A DNA stretch of 64,000 nucleotides, from contig NZ_JAHAVQ010000012.1 in NCBI RefSeq assembly GCF_029916425.1, forward strand, positions 1 through 64,000, read 5' to 3'. The translations under genes were made by a program, and so were the position numbers. Below the pieces are notes generated by a model. The model saw nothing but the letters and a program-made list of their open reading frames with translations, was not told where the DNA came from and ran no database searches. Each line of letters opens with the position of its first letter. The stretch's first letter is position 1. Positions 28,247 through 38,272 of this stretch are shown piece by piece. This DNA comes from Liquorilactobacillus sicerae (GTDB lineage: Bacteria; Bacillota; Bacilli; Lactobacillales; Lactobacillaceae).

Positions 28247-29236
28247 CTAACGTACTTTTAGTTTCACATAAATGTGCCACGAGAATCTATAGAATGGCAA
28301 TCCTAATTGCAACATTTGATAAGCTATTTTATCACGCCGTGGTGCTTTAGGATCTTGCATAACTTCTTGACGATGTTTCTTCAAAAATAATAAAATTTTC
28401 TTTTGCTCTTGCGGAATGTTAGCTTGAGGATCAGCAAGAATTTGATTTAATGTACTAAAACGAGCATAAACTTGCCGTCGCAAAGCGGCGGCAGCTAAAT
28501 CTGGATAATGTTCTTTAACAAAATGTGCCATTTTATCAGTCATTGGCAATAACTCAAGTTTCTTTCGATTAAAACTTGACCTGACAATCGACCCTTGACG
28601 GACTATGTAATAATATTTAGCATTGAATCCACAGGCAACAGTTTCACATAGATCAAATAATTGATAGGTCGTCGCAATATCCTCAAAAATATACCCTTCT
28701 GGAAATTTAACCTTATCATATAGTTCTTTGGCACCAAGTTTAGCGTAGGCACAAGTATCAACTAAGTCTTGATAACACATTTTCTCAATACATTTTTTCC
28801 CTGTCAAAACTACCTCTTGGCCATTTTCATCACTTTTTTGAACGCCTGTCTCTTCAAAAACATTTTTAATCGAACAAATAGCCAACTTGGATTTAAAATT
28901 ATTTTTTGCCAACAGATTAAATAAGTATTCGACATAGTCTCGGGTAACATAATCATCAGAATCAATAAACGTCAAATATTCCCCTTTAGCAACTGAAATA
29001 CCTTTATTTCGCGCATTTGACAGCCCACCATTTGTTTGATGAATGACCTTAAATCGTGGATCCTTTTGTGCATATTCATCAGCAATTTTGCCAGATTCAT
29101 CCGTTGAACCATCATCCACCAAAATAACTTCCAAGTTTTGGTAGGTCTGAGCAAGAACTGATTCTAAGCAGTGTCCTAAATATTGAGAAACATTATAAAT
29201 TGGAATGATAACACTGATCAAAGGTTTAATTTGCAT
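28247..29236 (-). CDS. Family 2 glycosyltransferase
   Basis: About 329 residues, a GT-A fold sugar transferase using a nucleotide-sugar donor at the membrane face. ISVIIPIYNVSQYLGHCLES at the N-terminus, VILVDDGSTDESG (~36-48), GGLSNARNKGI and the DxD-type metal site TFIDSDDYVT (~90-99). The C-terminal ~110 residues are basic and helical (LLFLKKHRQEVM, KLKVR), as in EpsJ/CpsJ-like enzymes that associate with the membrane. Start ATG with GAGG at 10 bases. A second GT2 gene lies upstream on the same strand, separated by ~105 bases. Acceptor and sugar are unknown; a wall or exopolysaccharide glycan is likely. Confidence 0.9.
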   Translation of the reverse strand: MQIKPLISVIIPIYNVSQYLGHCLESVLAQTYQNLEVILVDDGSTDESGKIADEYAQKDPRFKVIHQTNGGLSNARNKGISVAKGEYLTFIDSDDYVTRDYVEYLFNLLAKNNFKSKLAICSIKNVFEETGVQKSDENGQEVVLTGKKCIEKMCYQDLVDTCAYAKLGAKELYDKVKFPEGYIFEDIATTYQLFDLCETVACGFNAKYYYIVRQGSIVRSSFNRKKLELLPMTDKMAHFVKEHYPDLAAAALRRQVYARFSTLNQILADPQANIPQEQKKILLFLKKHRQEVMQDPKAPRRDKIAYQMLQLGLPFYRFSWHIYVKLKVR

Positions 29237-29340
29237 AAGCAAGTTTCCTCTTTTCTACTCATTAATTAACTACTGATAACTGCAAATTTAATTTCATTTG
29301 AACCTTTTTTAAGTTTTTTCAAATCTGAATAACTCAAAAA

Positions 29341-30264
29341 TTATTTTCTTTTAAGATAGATCAAATACCAATCTCCGAGAAACTGACGGTATCTAGGATA
29401 AGAATCCAGATAAAAAAGCAATTTTAAACCAATCAATGGATTCTTTTGAAAATAAAACTTCTTACGAGTTTCCAACCATTGATCTGCACGTTTAGCAGTA
29501 GAGATTTGAGCAGAAACTTCCCCTGAAACTTCATTAGCTACAAACTTTTTTAAATCAGTGTTAAACTGTTGAGATACAGCTATCCACTTTCTCTTTTCTT
29601 TGATGGTTTTTAAGTTCTTGCTTTCTTTAAAGAATGTACTAGCTGAATGCTTTCTCCAAACTATCAAGTCATCAGTATAAGCATACAGGCCATCAGCAAA
29701 CATTGCAAAACGCCAGAGTAATGCATCATGAGGATAATCAGGCTGCCAATACTTTAAACAGATAGTTGCAAATGATTTTCTAAAACAATAAGTACATCCT
29801 GGGCTTTTAATCAAAAAATAATTATTTTTAATTCTTATGCGTTTTACTTCCTTAGAGTTTTCCCATGGACCTATTTTTTTATTCCCATTCTCATATGACT
29901 CACAATAATTTGAAGTTAACAGTCTTATATTTGCATTGTCCTCCATAATTTTACTCATGATTTCAACTTTATCTTTCCGCCAAATATCGTCCTGATCACA
30001 TGTAAAAATTAAATCACCATGACAACTTCTAATTCCGTCGATAAAGTTTCTTCTCCACCCTTTGTTATACTTATTGATACTCAATTGCCAATTTTGCAAA
30101 TTATTTTGATGGATGAAATCCTTGACTAAACTAATTGTGTGATCTGTCGAACAATCATCTATAACTAATACCTCATCAGGTAAAACACTCTGTTCCATAA
30201 TCGATTCTAACTGCGGTATAATGAATCTTTCACCATTGTAAGTTGATATTACTACTGAAATCAT
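29341..30264 (-). CDS. Family 2 glycosyltransferase (rhamnosyltransferase-like)
   Basis: 307 residues with N-terminal GT-A features: ISVVISTYNGERFIIPQLES, VLVIDDCSTDHT (~33-44) and the metal site FTCDQDDIWRKDKV (~88-101), the CDQDD form frequent in rhamnosyl- and fucosyltransferases. DALLWRFAMFADGLY follows in the acceptor part. The SD is weak (TTGGG). Relatively high A/T content and K-rich composition, more than in nearby housekeeping genes, hint at a polysaccharide-type gene with a history of transfer. No full polysaccharide cluster surrounds it. Confidence 0.88.
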   Translation of the reverse strand: MISVVISTYNGERFIIPQLESIMEQSVLPDEVLVIDDCSTDHTISLVKDFIHQNNLQNWQLSINKYNKGWRRNFIDGIRSCHGDLIFTCDQDDIWRKDKVEIMSKIMEDNANIRLLTSNYCESYENGNKKIGPWENSKEVKRIRIKNNYFLIKSPGCTYCFRKSFATICLKYWQPDYPHDALLWRFAMFADGLYAYTDDLIVWRKHSASTFFKESKNLKTIKEKRKWIAVSQQFNTDLKKFVANEVSGEVSAQISTAKRADQWLETRKKFYFQKNPLIGLKLLFYLDSYPRYRQFLGDWYLIYLKRK

Positions 30265-30567
30265 TTTTACCCAACTTTCAAAAATTTGTTTAAATATATA
30301 GGTTTCTTCTAATCCAGATTTTAGATTACTTTTTTTAAAATGTGATTTATTTTTTTACAATTTATTCAATGATAACATAATTTAGTTCTTGCTATTAAAT
30401 TAGAATTATTTGCTGACATTAACAGATAAATCATGATAATTCATGTCAACAATAACTACTGATTTTTCTATTCCGATGTTATCATAAAGAAAGGTACTAC
30501 AAAACCTACTCTTTAAAAGTTCACTTTCTTTTTTGAACTAGCAGACGATTAAAACTGGAGTGAGTCG
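30265..30567. other. Intergenic region, no gene seen
   Basis: Very AT-rich spacer between two divergent transcription units: a glycosyltransferase on minus and an amidotransferase on plus. It must hold both promoters, but I could not assign convincing -35/-10 pairs. No ORF with codon structure and no strong hairpin were seen. Confidence 0.6.
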
Positions 30568-31242
30568 ATGCGAATCAATATTATCCAACATACACCCAAC
30601 GAACGGCCAGGGTTAATCAAGACTTGGGCTCAAGTGCATCAACATGCAATATATATTTATCATCCCTATCAATTCGACATTTTCCCACGAATTGAGGAAA
30701 CTGACCTCTTAGTTATCCTTGGTGGCCCAATGAGTGTCAATGACTCTTTGCCATGGCTGAAAACTGAGCGCCAATTGATCAAAAGTGCCCTAGAGGCTAA
30801 AATACCGATCCTGGGAATTTGTTTAGGTGCTCAACAAATTGTTAAAACTCTTGGTGGACAAATCACAACTGCTCCGGTTAAAGAGGCTGGTTGGGCTCCC
30901 GTCCATCTTGAAAATCAAATTATTCCGACTTTACCAGAAAAGTTAACCGTTCTCCATTGGCATGGTGAAACTTTTAGTTTACCACCAGCCGCTAAATTAT
31001 TATTTTCTAGTAAATTGGTCAAAAACCAAGGATTTATTTATCATGGAAACGTGATCGGACTGCAATTTCATCTTGAACTAGAACTTGAAAATTTAAGAGA
31101 AATCGTTATTAATGATGGGAATTATCTTAATAGTTCAATCTTCAAACAGTCTTCACAACAAGTCTTAAATTTTGATATTCCAAAGCAAAATAAAAACATC
31201 ATGTTTACTTTACTAGATTACTTAATTTCCAGAAGCTTTTAG
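30568..31242 (+). CDS. Class I glutamine amidotransferase (GuaA-GAT-like)
   Basis: 224 residues, a stand-alone triad glutaminase-fold protein. The nucleophile elbow LGICLGAQQIVKTLGG carries Cys (~84), and the catalytic His-Glu pair is in GLQFHLELE (~172-176). LVILGGPMSVND and LHWHGETFSLP are typical of the GMP-synthase-glutaminase-like group often annotated as gamma-glutamyl hydrolase or YfeJ-like. There is no synthetase domain, so the acceptor is not known. The SD GGAG lies 7 bases before ATG. It forms a single-gene unit ending in a hairpin. Confidence 0.87.
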   Translation: MRINIIQHTPNERPGLIKTWAQVHQHAIYIYHPYQFDIFPRIEETDLLVILGGPMSVNDSLPWLKTERQLIKSALEAKIPILGICLGAQQIVKTLGGQITTAPVKEAGWAPVHLENQIIPTLPEKLTVLHWHGETFSLPPAAKLLFSSKLVKNQGFIYHGNVIGLQFHLELELENLREIVINDGNYLNSSIFKQSSQQVLNFDIPKQNKNIMFTLLDYLISRSF

Positions 31243-31263
31243 AGGCACACTAATAAACAAAAA

Positions 31264-31311
31264 TGGCCTCCAATATTAGTGCAGAGCTAATTTTTGAAGG
31301 CTATTTTTCTA
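31264..31311 (+). terminator. Terminator after the amidotransferase
   Basis: TGGCCTCCAATATTAG pairs imperfectly with CTAATTTTTGAAGGCTA, followed by TTTTTC. It lies between this gene and the converging end of the glycogen operon. Confidence 0.65.
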
Positions 31312-31335
31312 TTAAAATTTAGATGTTAATTCAGT

Positions 31336-33174
31336 TTATGGCCGCTCAATAATCTCAAAACGGCTCTCAAACGGTGCTAACTGTTGTGGCCCAAGCTCAG
31401 TAAAAATAAATTCACCAAAATCATTATTATCGTGAACAAAAGCAAAGTTAGCGAATTCAAGTTTCTGCGACTTAGCTGATAAATTAACCACATATAGACC
31501 CAAAGATTTCTGATTATAACGAATAACTGCTAAACAACCAGCTCCAGTTCCTAAAACAAGATCACCATTTTGCAAAACTGGCAAACTTTTGCGACGTTGA
31601 ACCCACTTTTTAACAAAAGAAAAAATCTTTTGGTTTGGATGTTTCCAAGGGAAAAAGCCCCGATTTTGCGGATCCTTACCACCTTTCATCCCAGCTTCAT
31701 CACCATAATAAATGCAAGGAACCCCAGGAAGAATAAAAAACAGCTCCCAAGCAATTCTTAATTTTTCGATTTTTTCACCCAACGCTGTATAAATTCGTTC
31801 AGTATCATGGGTCCCAATATTATTTAACGAGTTGAAATAAAAATCCTGGGGATAATTTTCGCGTAAACTCATTAATTCACGAATAATGGCCATGATCGAT
31901 CTTGTTGGCTGATCACTCAATAAATCAAGAATACAATGCCGCAATGGATAATTCATTACCCCATCTAATTCATGCCCTTCTACATAGTGGCGCCGTTTAC
32001 CATAAGCGATTTTATTGGAAGCATCTTCCCAGACCTCTCCCAATAATACTTTTTCCTGGGGAAATTGTGTCAATGTTTCCCGTAATCCAATAATAAAATT
32101 CTCCGGTAATTCATCGGCTACATCTAACCGCCAGCCATCGACACCCATACTAGTCCATTTATTGATCACACTATTTTTATCAGCATAAATCATTTTTTGA
32201 AAAGCTGGATTATTTTTATCAACTTTAGGCAAATCTTTAACTCCCCACCAAGCTGCATAATCATCGGGATAATGTTTAAATTCAAACCAAGAATAGTAGG
32301 GACTACTTTTTTGCTGAGCAGCACCAATTTGCTTATCATAATACAAACAACGTGCATTAAAATACTTGCTGTCTTTGCCGACATGATTAAACACGCCATC
32401 TAAAATGATACAGATTCCGGCTTGATGAAGCTTCTCAACTAATTCTTTAAAATCTTCTTCAGTTCCCAGCATTGGATCAATCCGAAAATAATCATTAGTG
32501 TCATAACGATGCGAGCTATTAGCAAAAAAGATTGGATTTAAATAAATACCAGTGATTCCTAAATTTTTCAGATACGGAATCTTAGCAATGATCCCACGCA
32601 AATTACCGCCAAAGAAGTCCCAGCGAACAACACTTCCCGTGTGATCTTTGATATAGAGTGGCGTATCCTCAGTTGTCCCATAAATAAAAGTGTTTTTCCG
32701 TCGAGCGCATAATTTTCCATCAGGATTACCATTAAAAAAGCGATCTGGAAAAATTTGATAAAAAACCCCATTTTTATACCAAGCTGGAGCGGTAACCTTT
32801 TTGTCATAACAAGTCAGCTGATAAGCCTTTAAATCATGCGCTGCCGAAACCTGACCAACTCCACCAAAGCGATCATCTGTTTCACCATAAAAATAAACTT
32901 GCGGTTGACCATTAATCTGTAAAGTAATTTTAAAATAGTAAAAGTACAAGCCTGCTTGGTCCAAAATCAAGGTTGTTTGATAAAAATCTCCAGCTATTTT
33001 CTCTAAAACATGATTGATTGAAGCCGTTTGCCCGTCTTTATGGACCAATAGTTCAACAGTTGCAACGTTCTCAGCTGCTACTTGTATTCCGATTTTCAAC
33101 TGCTGATTTTCCTGCACGGCACCAAATGGCGACTTATAACGATCTAGCCACGAATTATAACGGATATTTAACAT
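31336..33174 (-). CDS. GH13 alpha-glucan hydrolase (neopullulanase/maltogenic amylase-like) of the glycogen operon
   Basis: 612 residues. An N-terminal CBM34-like beta domain (~1-120) precedes the GH13 barrel with all four classic regions: DGVFNHVG (I), GWRLDVADEL with the nucleophile Asp (II), LLGEVWED with the acid/base Glu (III) and NIGTHDTERI with the transition-state Asp (IV). No signal peptide is seen, so it acts inside the cell. It overlaps the 3' end of glgP by 20 bases and closes the glg operon. Likely role: debranching or hydrolysis of glycogen fragments and maltodextrins left by phosphorylase. The exact specificity (alpha-1,4 versus 1,6) is not readable. Confidence 0.92.
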   Translation of the reverse strand: MLNIRYNSWLDRYKSPFGAVQENQQLKIGIQVAAENVATVELLVHKDGQTASINHVLEKIAGDFYQTTLILDQAGLYFYYFKITLQINGQPQVYFYGETDDRFGGVGQVSAAHDLKAYQLTCYDKKVTAPAWYKNGVFYQIFPDRFFNGNPDGKLCARRKNTFIYGTTEDTPLYIKDHTGSVVRWDFFGGNLRGIIAKIPYLKNLGITGIYLNPIFFANSSHRYDTNDYFRIDPMLGTEEDFKELVEKLHQAGICIILDGVFNHVGKDSKYFNARCLYYDKQIGAAQQKSSPYYSWFEFKHYPDDYAAWWGVKDLPKVDKNNPAFQKMIYADKNSVINKWTSMGVDGWRLDVADELPENFIIGLRETLTQFPQEKVLLGEVWEDASNKIAYGKRRHYVEGHELDGVMNYPLRHCILDLLSDQPTRSIMAIIRELMSLRENYPQDFYFNSLNNIGTHDTERIYTALGEKIEKLRIAWELFFILPGVPCIYYGDEAGMKGGKDPQNRGFFPWKHPNQKIFSFVKKWVQRRKSLPVLQNGDLVLGTGAGCLAVIRYNQKSLGLYVVNLSAKSQKLEFANFAFVHDNNDFGEFIFTELGPQQLAPFESRFEIIERP

Positions 33175-35590
33175 TCATGTCACCTTTCTCTGACAATTGT
33201 TTAACATGCCAAATATCTTCAGCGTACCGTTTGACTGTTTCATCAGCAGAAAAGTAACTTGCATTGGCAATGTTGATCAAACTCATTTTATTCCATTTTC
33301 GCTGATCACGATAAGTTTCGTCAACCTTATCTTGAATCCGTAAATAATCTTCCAAATCACGTAAAACAAAGAATTCATCATTTAAATACGTTAAAGAATC
33401 ATAAATTTCATGACCTTCAGCTGAAACATTTGGAATGGTGCCATCAACTAATGCATCCACCACTCGATGAATTATCGGGTTATTTTGATAATAATCTAAA
33501 CTATGGTAATTATGATCATGATAATATTGGTACACCTCCTGTTTGTTTAAACCAAAAATGAAAATATTATCATCACCAACATACTGTTTGATTTCAACAT
33601 TTGCTCCATCAAGCGTTGCTACAGTCAAAGCGCCATTCAACATTAATTTCATGTTACTAGTTCCCGATGCTTCTTTGGAGGCAGTTGAGATCTGTTCACT
33701 GACATCAGCTGCTGGAATAATTTTTTCAGCCAACGATACACCATAGTTTTCTAAGAAAATAACTTTAATTTTGGCTTGAATGGTTGAATCATGATTGATC
33801 AAATTTGCCGTCTCGTTAATGCATTTAATGATCGACTTAGCGTAATGATAGCTTGGAGCTGCTTTAGCACCAAAAATAAAGACCCTTGGAATAATTTCCA
33901 AATCTGGATTTTGTTTCAGATCTAAATATAATTTAATGATTCGCAATAAGTTTAGCAATTGGCGCTTATAAGCATGAAGTCGCTTGATTTGAACATCAAA
34001 AATTGCATTTGGTGAAACAATGATTCCAGTTTTCTGTTTGATAAATTGAGCTAAATCACGTTTATTAGCTAATTTGGCTTCACTCAGCTGATCTAACAAA
34101 CTATTATCCGTTGTATGATCGGTTAATTTCAACAGTTGACTAGCATCTTGACGCCAATCATTTCCAATTGTTTGGTCAATAACCTTTGCCAAACGCGGAT
34201 TAGCAATTTGCAACCAGCGCCGAACAGCAATCCCGTTAGTTTTATTGTTGAATCTATCAGGATAAAGCGTATAAAAGTCATGCAAAACATCCGATTTTAA
34301 GAGATCCGTGTGTAATTTAGCGACACCATTAGTGCTATGAGAACCAATAATTGCCAGGTGAGCCATATGAACTTTCCCACCAGAAATAATTCGGGTTCGT
34401 TCAATTAAACCGCCGTCAACTTTACCCGCCAAAGAAGTCACAAAACGGTGATCAATTTCTGCAATAATTTGTAAGATTCGTGGTTGAATCTCATTCAACA
34501 TTGGCACAGCCCATGTTTCAAGGGCTTCGGACATGATTGTGTGATTGGTATAACTCATAACTTTAACAGTTTGAGTCCAAGCCGTACTCCAAGATAAATG
34601 TTCTTCGTCCAACAAAATTCGCATAAATTCAGCGACACACATTGCCGGATGAGTATCATTAATATGAATCGCTACTTCTTGACTAATTTGATCAATTGGA
34701 CTGCCATATTTTTTATAATGACGGATAATACTTTGAATTCCAGCTGAAACAAAAAAATATTCCTGTTTAAGTCTTAACAGCCGACCACTTTCATTTGAGT
34801 CATCTGGATATAAAACAGCCGTAATGTCTTCAACTTGACGACGATCTTCAATTGTTGGATATTTACTTTCTTCACTTTCAGGAATCTCGGCGCTCCATAA
34901 ACGCAAAGTATTAACATGATTATTATGATAGCCGACCATGCCGACATCATATGGGACCGCTTGAATCAAAGTGGCAGCTTCGTAAACTGGTTTTAAGTAG
35001 CCTTTTTCCTGAACCAAGTGGACATGTCCACCAATTCTAACCAAAACAGATTTGCTGGCACGGCGAATTTCCCAAGCATTGCCACCGTCTGTATTTAACC
35101 ATTCATCTGGTAATTCAACTTGATAACCATTAACAAACTTTTGCTTAAAAAGTCCATAATGATAACGAATGCCATTACCATTAACTGGATATCCTTCTGA
35201 TGCTAGCGAATCCATAAAATCGGAAGCCAATCGACCTAAGCCGCCATTTCCTAAAGCCATATCTGGTTCGACTGCAGCGATTTCATTCAAATCTAATCCC
35301 ATCTCTTGAAAAGCAGTCTTGACTAAATCATACCAACCCATATTAAGCAAGTTGCTTTTTAAAAGCTTTCCAGGCAAATATTCGATTGAAAAATAATAGC
35401 TTTGTTTATCATGTTCTTTCACAAAATCTTTCCACGTCTGCCGCCAAATTGCTGAATAAGAAGATTTAACCAGCGAACATAAGGTTCCGTACAGTTCACT
35501 GTTACAAGCATCACTAATATCCATAGCATACTTTTGATTAAGTCTTTTTTTAAACATAGTGATAAATTCTTCTTTAGTAATTGATCCCAT
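33155..35590 (-). CDS. glgP: Glycogen/maltodextrin phosphorylase
   Basis: Releases glucose-1-phosphate from the non-reducing ends of glycogen using phosphate and PLP. 811 residues, the usual length. GNGGLGRLASDFMDSLA near residue 115 is the conserved glycine loop, and the PLP-lysine motif EASGTSNMKLMLNGALTV lies around 650-667. GAKAAPSYHYAKSIIKCIN and RIHNDTHP-type IHINDTHPA are also present. Start ATG with GGAGG. The 112-base gap to glgA contains a small GGTGA/TCACC hairpin followed by a short T run on the minus strand that could tune expression of glgP relative to glgA. Confidence 0.96.
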   Translation of the reverse strand: MGSITKEEFITMFKKRLNQKYAMDISDACNSELYGTLCSLVKSSYSAIWRQTWKDFVKEHDKQSYYFSIEYLPGKLLKSNLLNMGWYDLVKTAFQEMGLDLNEIAAVEPDMALGNGGLGRLASDFMDSLASEGYPVNGNGIRYHYGLFKQKFVNGYQVELPDEWLNTDGGNAWEIRRASKSVLVRIGGHVHLVQEKGYLKPVYEAATLIQAVPYDVGMVGYHNNHVNTLRLWSAEIPESEESKYPTIEDRRQVEDITAVLYPDDSNESGRLLRLKQEYFFVSAGIQSIIRHYKKYGSPIDQISQEVAIHINDTHPAMCVAEFMRILLDEEHLSWSTAWTQTVKVMSYTNHTIMSEALETWAVPMLNEIQPRILQIIAEIDHRFVTSLAGKVDGGLIERTRIISGGKVHMAHLAIIGSHSTNGVAKLHTDLLKSDVLHDFYTLYPDRFNNKTNGIAVRRWLQIANPRLAKVIDQTIGNDWRQDASQLLKLTDHTTDNSLLDQLSEAKLANKRDLAQFIKQKTGIIVSPNAIFDVQIKRLHAYKRQLLNLLRIIKLYLDLKQNPDLEIIPRVFIFGAKAAPSYHYAKSIIKCINETANLINHDSTIQAKIKVIFLENYGVSLAEKIIPAADVSEQISTASKEASGTSNMKLMLNGALTVATLDGANVEIKQYVGDDNIFIFGLNKQEVYQYYHDHNYHSLDYYQNNPIIHRVVDALVDGTIPNVSAEGHEIYDSLTYLNDEFFVLRDLEDYLRIQDKVDETYRDQRKWNKMSLINIANASYFSADETVKRYAEDIWHVKQLSEKGDMNVKYPL

Positions 35591-35702
35591 AAATCTTTTC
35601 CTCCCTCGCCTTAAAAAATTAAGCTGGCTTAGTTAAATCATACCCTGATATACAAAAATGGTGACTGTCTTTAAGCTCACCACCATGTTAGTTTATCAAA
35701 AA

Positions 35703-37133
35703 TTATTTAATAATTTCGTGATACATTTTATCATAATTCAAGCTGGCTGTTTCCCAACTGAAGTCTTGTGACATAGCACGCCCAACCAGCTGCTTCCAGG
35801 TCTTAGGATCATGATAAACTTGTAAAGCTAATTTAATTGCTTCCATTAGGTAAAATGAAACGTACTCGCTAAATCCAAACCCAGTCCCACTATGATCAAG
35901 CGGATTATATGGCTGAACGCTATCTTGCAGTCCGCCAATTTGATGAACAATTGGCAGCGTTCCATAACGCATGGCCATCATTTGCGACAGCCCACATGGC
36001 TCAAAAGCGGAAGGCATCAAGAACAAATCACAACCAGCATAGATTTGTTGTGCCAAAGTAACGTCAAAATCAATTTTGACAGCGCATTTTTGTGGATAAC
36101 GTTGAGCAAAATAACGAAAATCATGCTCTAAGTCTTGATATCCTGTACCCAAAAGTACTAATTGGACATCAAATTGCAACAGATTTTCCATTTCAGCAAC
36201 TAATAACTTGAATCCTTTTTGATAGGTCAAGCGGCTAACCACCCCGATCAAAGGAAGATCCTTTCTAACTGGTAAACCAAAGGCTGTTTGCAAAGCTGTT
36301 TTGTCAAGCTGTTTGCCGACTAAATTTTCAACATTGAAATTAGCTTTTAAAGCTGGATCCGTTGCTGGATCATATCGCTTAAAATCAATTCCATTTAAAA
36401 TACCAGTAAGTTTACCATTTATCGTTCGTAAAATTGGATCTAAGCCGCAGCCAAATTCTGGCGTTTGAATTTCTCGTGCATACGAAGGACTAACCGTGTT
36501 GACCCGATCAGCGTATAAAATTCCGGCTTTCATAAAATTAACCGCACCATTAAAACGAACTGTCCCATCATCGAAACGTTCTGTCCCCATTCCAAACAAC
36601 TCAGGTAAAACTTGCCGATCATATTGTCCCTGAAACTCAAGGTTATGGATCGTCAAAACTGTCGCAATCTGGCAATAAGCATTGATCCAGCCATACTTTT
36701 CGCGTAACAAAAACGGAATAAATGACGTATGGTAGTCATTAAGATGCAAAACATCTGGTATGAAATCGATCTTTTCCATCACTTCAATTACTGCTTGCTG
36801 AAAAAAGGCAAAACGTTCGCCGTCATCATAGTAGCCGTATAAATTAGGACGCCCAAAATAATACAAATTATCAATAAAATAATAACGAACATCTTGATAA
36901 ACTAAAGTCTTGACTCCACAATATTGTTTGCGCCAACCAACATTGACTGTAAAATCAAATAAGTATTCTGCTTGATCACAAAATGGTGCTTTCATACCAG
37001 CAAAGAATGGCAAAATAACCCTAACATCATGACCATAATTTTTTAAGCTTCGCGGTAAGGCTCCAACTACATCGCCTAAACCGCCAGTTTTGAAAAACGG
37101 TGCACATTCAGCAGCAGCAAATAAAATCTTCAT
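35703..37133 (-). CDS. glgA: Glycogen synthase (ADP-glucose, GT5)
   Basis: Elongates alpha-1,4-glucan from ADP-glucose. 476 residues, matching bacterial GlgA. The N-terminal KTGGLGDVVGALPRSL motif (~17-32, the KxGGL ADP-glucose/acceptor site), HLNDYHTSFIPFLLR, LTIHNLEFQGQY, SRLTYQKGFKLL and the C-terminal EPCGLSQMMAMRYG with catalytic Glu are all present. The start overlaps the glgD stop (ATGA), implying translational coupling. Confidence 0.97.
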   Translation of the reverse strand: MKILFAAAECAPFFKTGGLGDVVGALPRSLKNYGHDVRVILPFFAGMKAPFCDQAEYLFDFTVNVGWRKQYCGVKTLVYQDVRYYFIDNLYYFGRPNLYGYYDDGERFAFFQQAVIEVMEKIDFIPDVLHLNDYHTSFIPFLLREKYGWINAYCQIATVLTIHNLEFQGQYDRQVLPELFGMGTERFDDGTVRFNGAVNFMKAGILYADRVNTVSPSYAREIQTPEFGCGLDPILRTINGKLTGILNGIDFKRYDPATDPALKANFNVENLVGKQLDKTALQTAFGLPVRKDLPLIGVVSRLTYQKGFKLLVAEMENLLQFDVQLVLLGTGYQDLEHDFRYFAQRYPQKCAVKIDFDVTLAQQIYAGCDLFLMPSAFEPCGLSQMMAMRYGTLPIVHQIGGLQDSVQPYNPLDHSGTGFGFSEYVSFYLMEAIKLALQVYHDPKTWKQLVGRAMSQDFSWETASLNYDKMYHEIIK

Positions 37134-38272
37134 TTCTTTTTTCCCCCGTAAACACTTTCAGTTATATGTGAATTTTTCTTGATGACAACTAAATTATCGG
37201 GACGACCAATAATTTCGACATGTGGATCAATCTTAACATTCTTATCAATGATTGCATATTTAACTTTAGCTTTTTCACTAACGCTCGAACTTCCCATGAT
37301 AATTGCCTGTTCAACTTTAGCTTTCTTGGCAATTAACGTTCGCCGTGAAATCAAACTATTATATACTGTTCCTTCAATTCTGCAACCTGTAGCTATCTGA
37401 CTATTTTTAACATCAGATTCTGACGCAAAATAAGTAGCGACTTCATTTTTTGTTCGAGTGATAACTTTTTGGCTGGAAAACAATAATGAATTGTAATTTT
37501 CAACATTCAGCATGTCCATATTTGCTTGATAGTAACTCGGAAGATCATAAACATTGCTGACATAGCCGGTGTATTCATAAGTGGAATTTTTAGCGTGTTT
37601 CAATTTGTTAAATAAGAATTCTTCAATGCTGAGTGCCTGACTATTTTCTAAACTAGCAATCAGCCAACTAGTCTTCATAATAAAGGCACCTAAAGATAAA
37701 TTATAGATTTCCTTTTTGGCGGTAACATCCCGGTAGGCAACAACATCAGCAATTTGACTACTGTCTTTTAACTTTAAGACCTGGTCATCTGGAGCAATTT
37801 TGTCAGCAGGCATCCGTTTAAAAACAGCTGTAATTTCATTATTTTGTTCTTGATGAATTTTTAATACCGCTTGTAAATCAAGATTGCAAATGAATTTATT
37901 AGTTAAATAAACAGTATAGGGTGATTTTGAGGTCTTTAAGAATTGGATAATGTCACCAAAACACGGTTGACCTTGGGCTTTTTTGTGGACAAAGTCTTGA
38001 TAGAAGCTAATATATTGATAACTGCCGATACTGTCTAACCCCCATTCGCGGCCACCACCTAAATGATCAAAAATTGATTTGATGCGACCTTCGTTGACGA
38101 TCATAAAAACTGAGCGAATATTCGCATTAGCAACACTTGATAACGCAAAATCCAAGATACGATATTTACAATCAAAATATAAAGTTGATAATGGCCTTTC
38201 AGCCGTCAACGGTAAAAGATCTGCATATTCATGTTCATTGCCAATAATTGCGCACATCCGATTAGTCTTCAT
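37130..38272 (-). CDS. glgD: Glucose-1-phosphate adenylyltransferase, GlgD subunit
   Basis: 380 residues, the non-canonical partner of GlgC in Firmicutes. It has a nucleotidyltransferase-like fold but with degenerate active-site motifs: it begins [17 protein letters not shown] where GlgC has GGQGSRL, and lacks the PKPAVPFGG-like loop. The C-terminal left-handed beta-helix repeats (~290-370) are present. GlgD is known to raise the activity of the GlgCD hetero-oligomer and probably has little activity alone. Its ATG lies 11 bases inside the end of glgC and its stop overlaps the glgA start, so the three are tightly coupled. Confidence 0.95.
   Translation of the reverse strand: MKTNRMCAIIGNEHEYADLLPLTAERPLSTLYFDCKYRILDFALSSVANANIRSVFMIVNEGRIKSIFDHLGGGREWGLDSIGSYQYISFYQDFVHKKAQGQPCFGDIIQFLKTSKSPYTVYLTNKFICNLDLQAVLKIHQEQNNEITAVFKRMPADKIAPDDQVLKLKDSSQIADVVAYRDVTAKKEIYNLSLGAFIMKTSWLIASLENSQALSIEEFLFNKLKHAKNSTYEYTGYVSNVYDLPSYYQANMDMLNVENYNSLLFSSQKVITRTKNEVATYFASESDVKNSQIATGCRIEGTVYNSLISRRTLIAKKAKVEQAIIMGSSSVSEKAKVKYAIIDKNVKIDPHVEIIGRPDNLVVIKKNSHITESVYGGKKK

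Noticed and set aside
35658-35686. Hairpin between glgA and glgP as a full terminator
   Set aside because: Stem of only 5-6 bp and a short T run; glgP is clearly part of the operon. Mentioned only as a possible attenuator.
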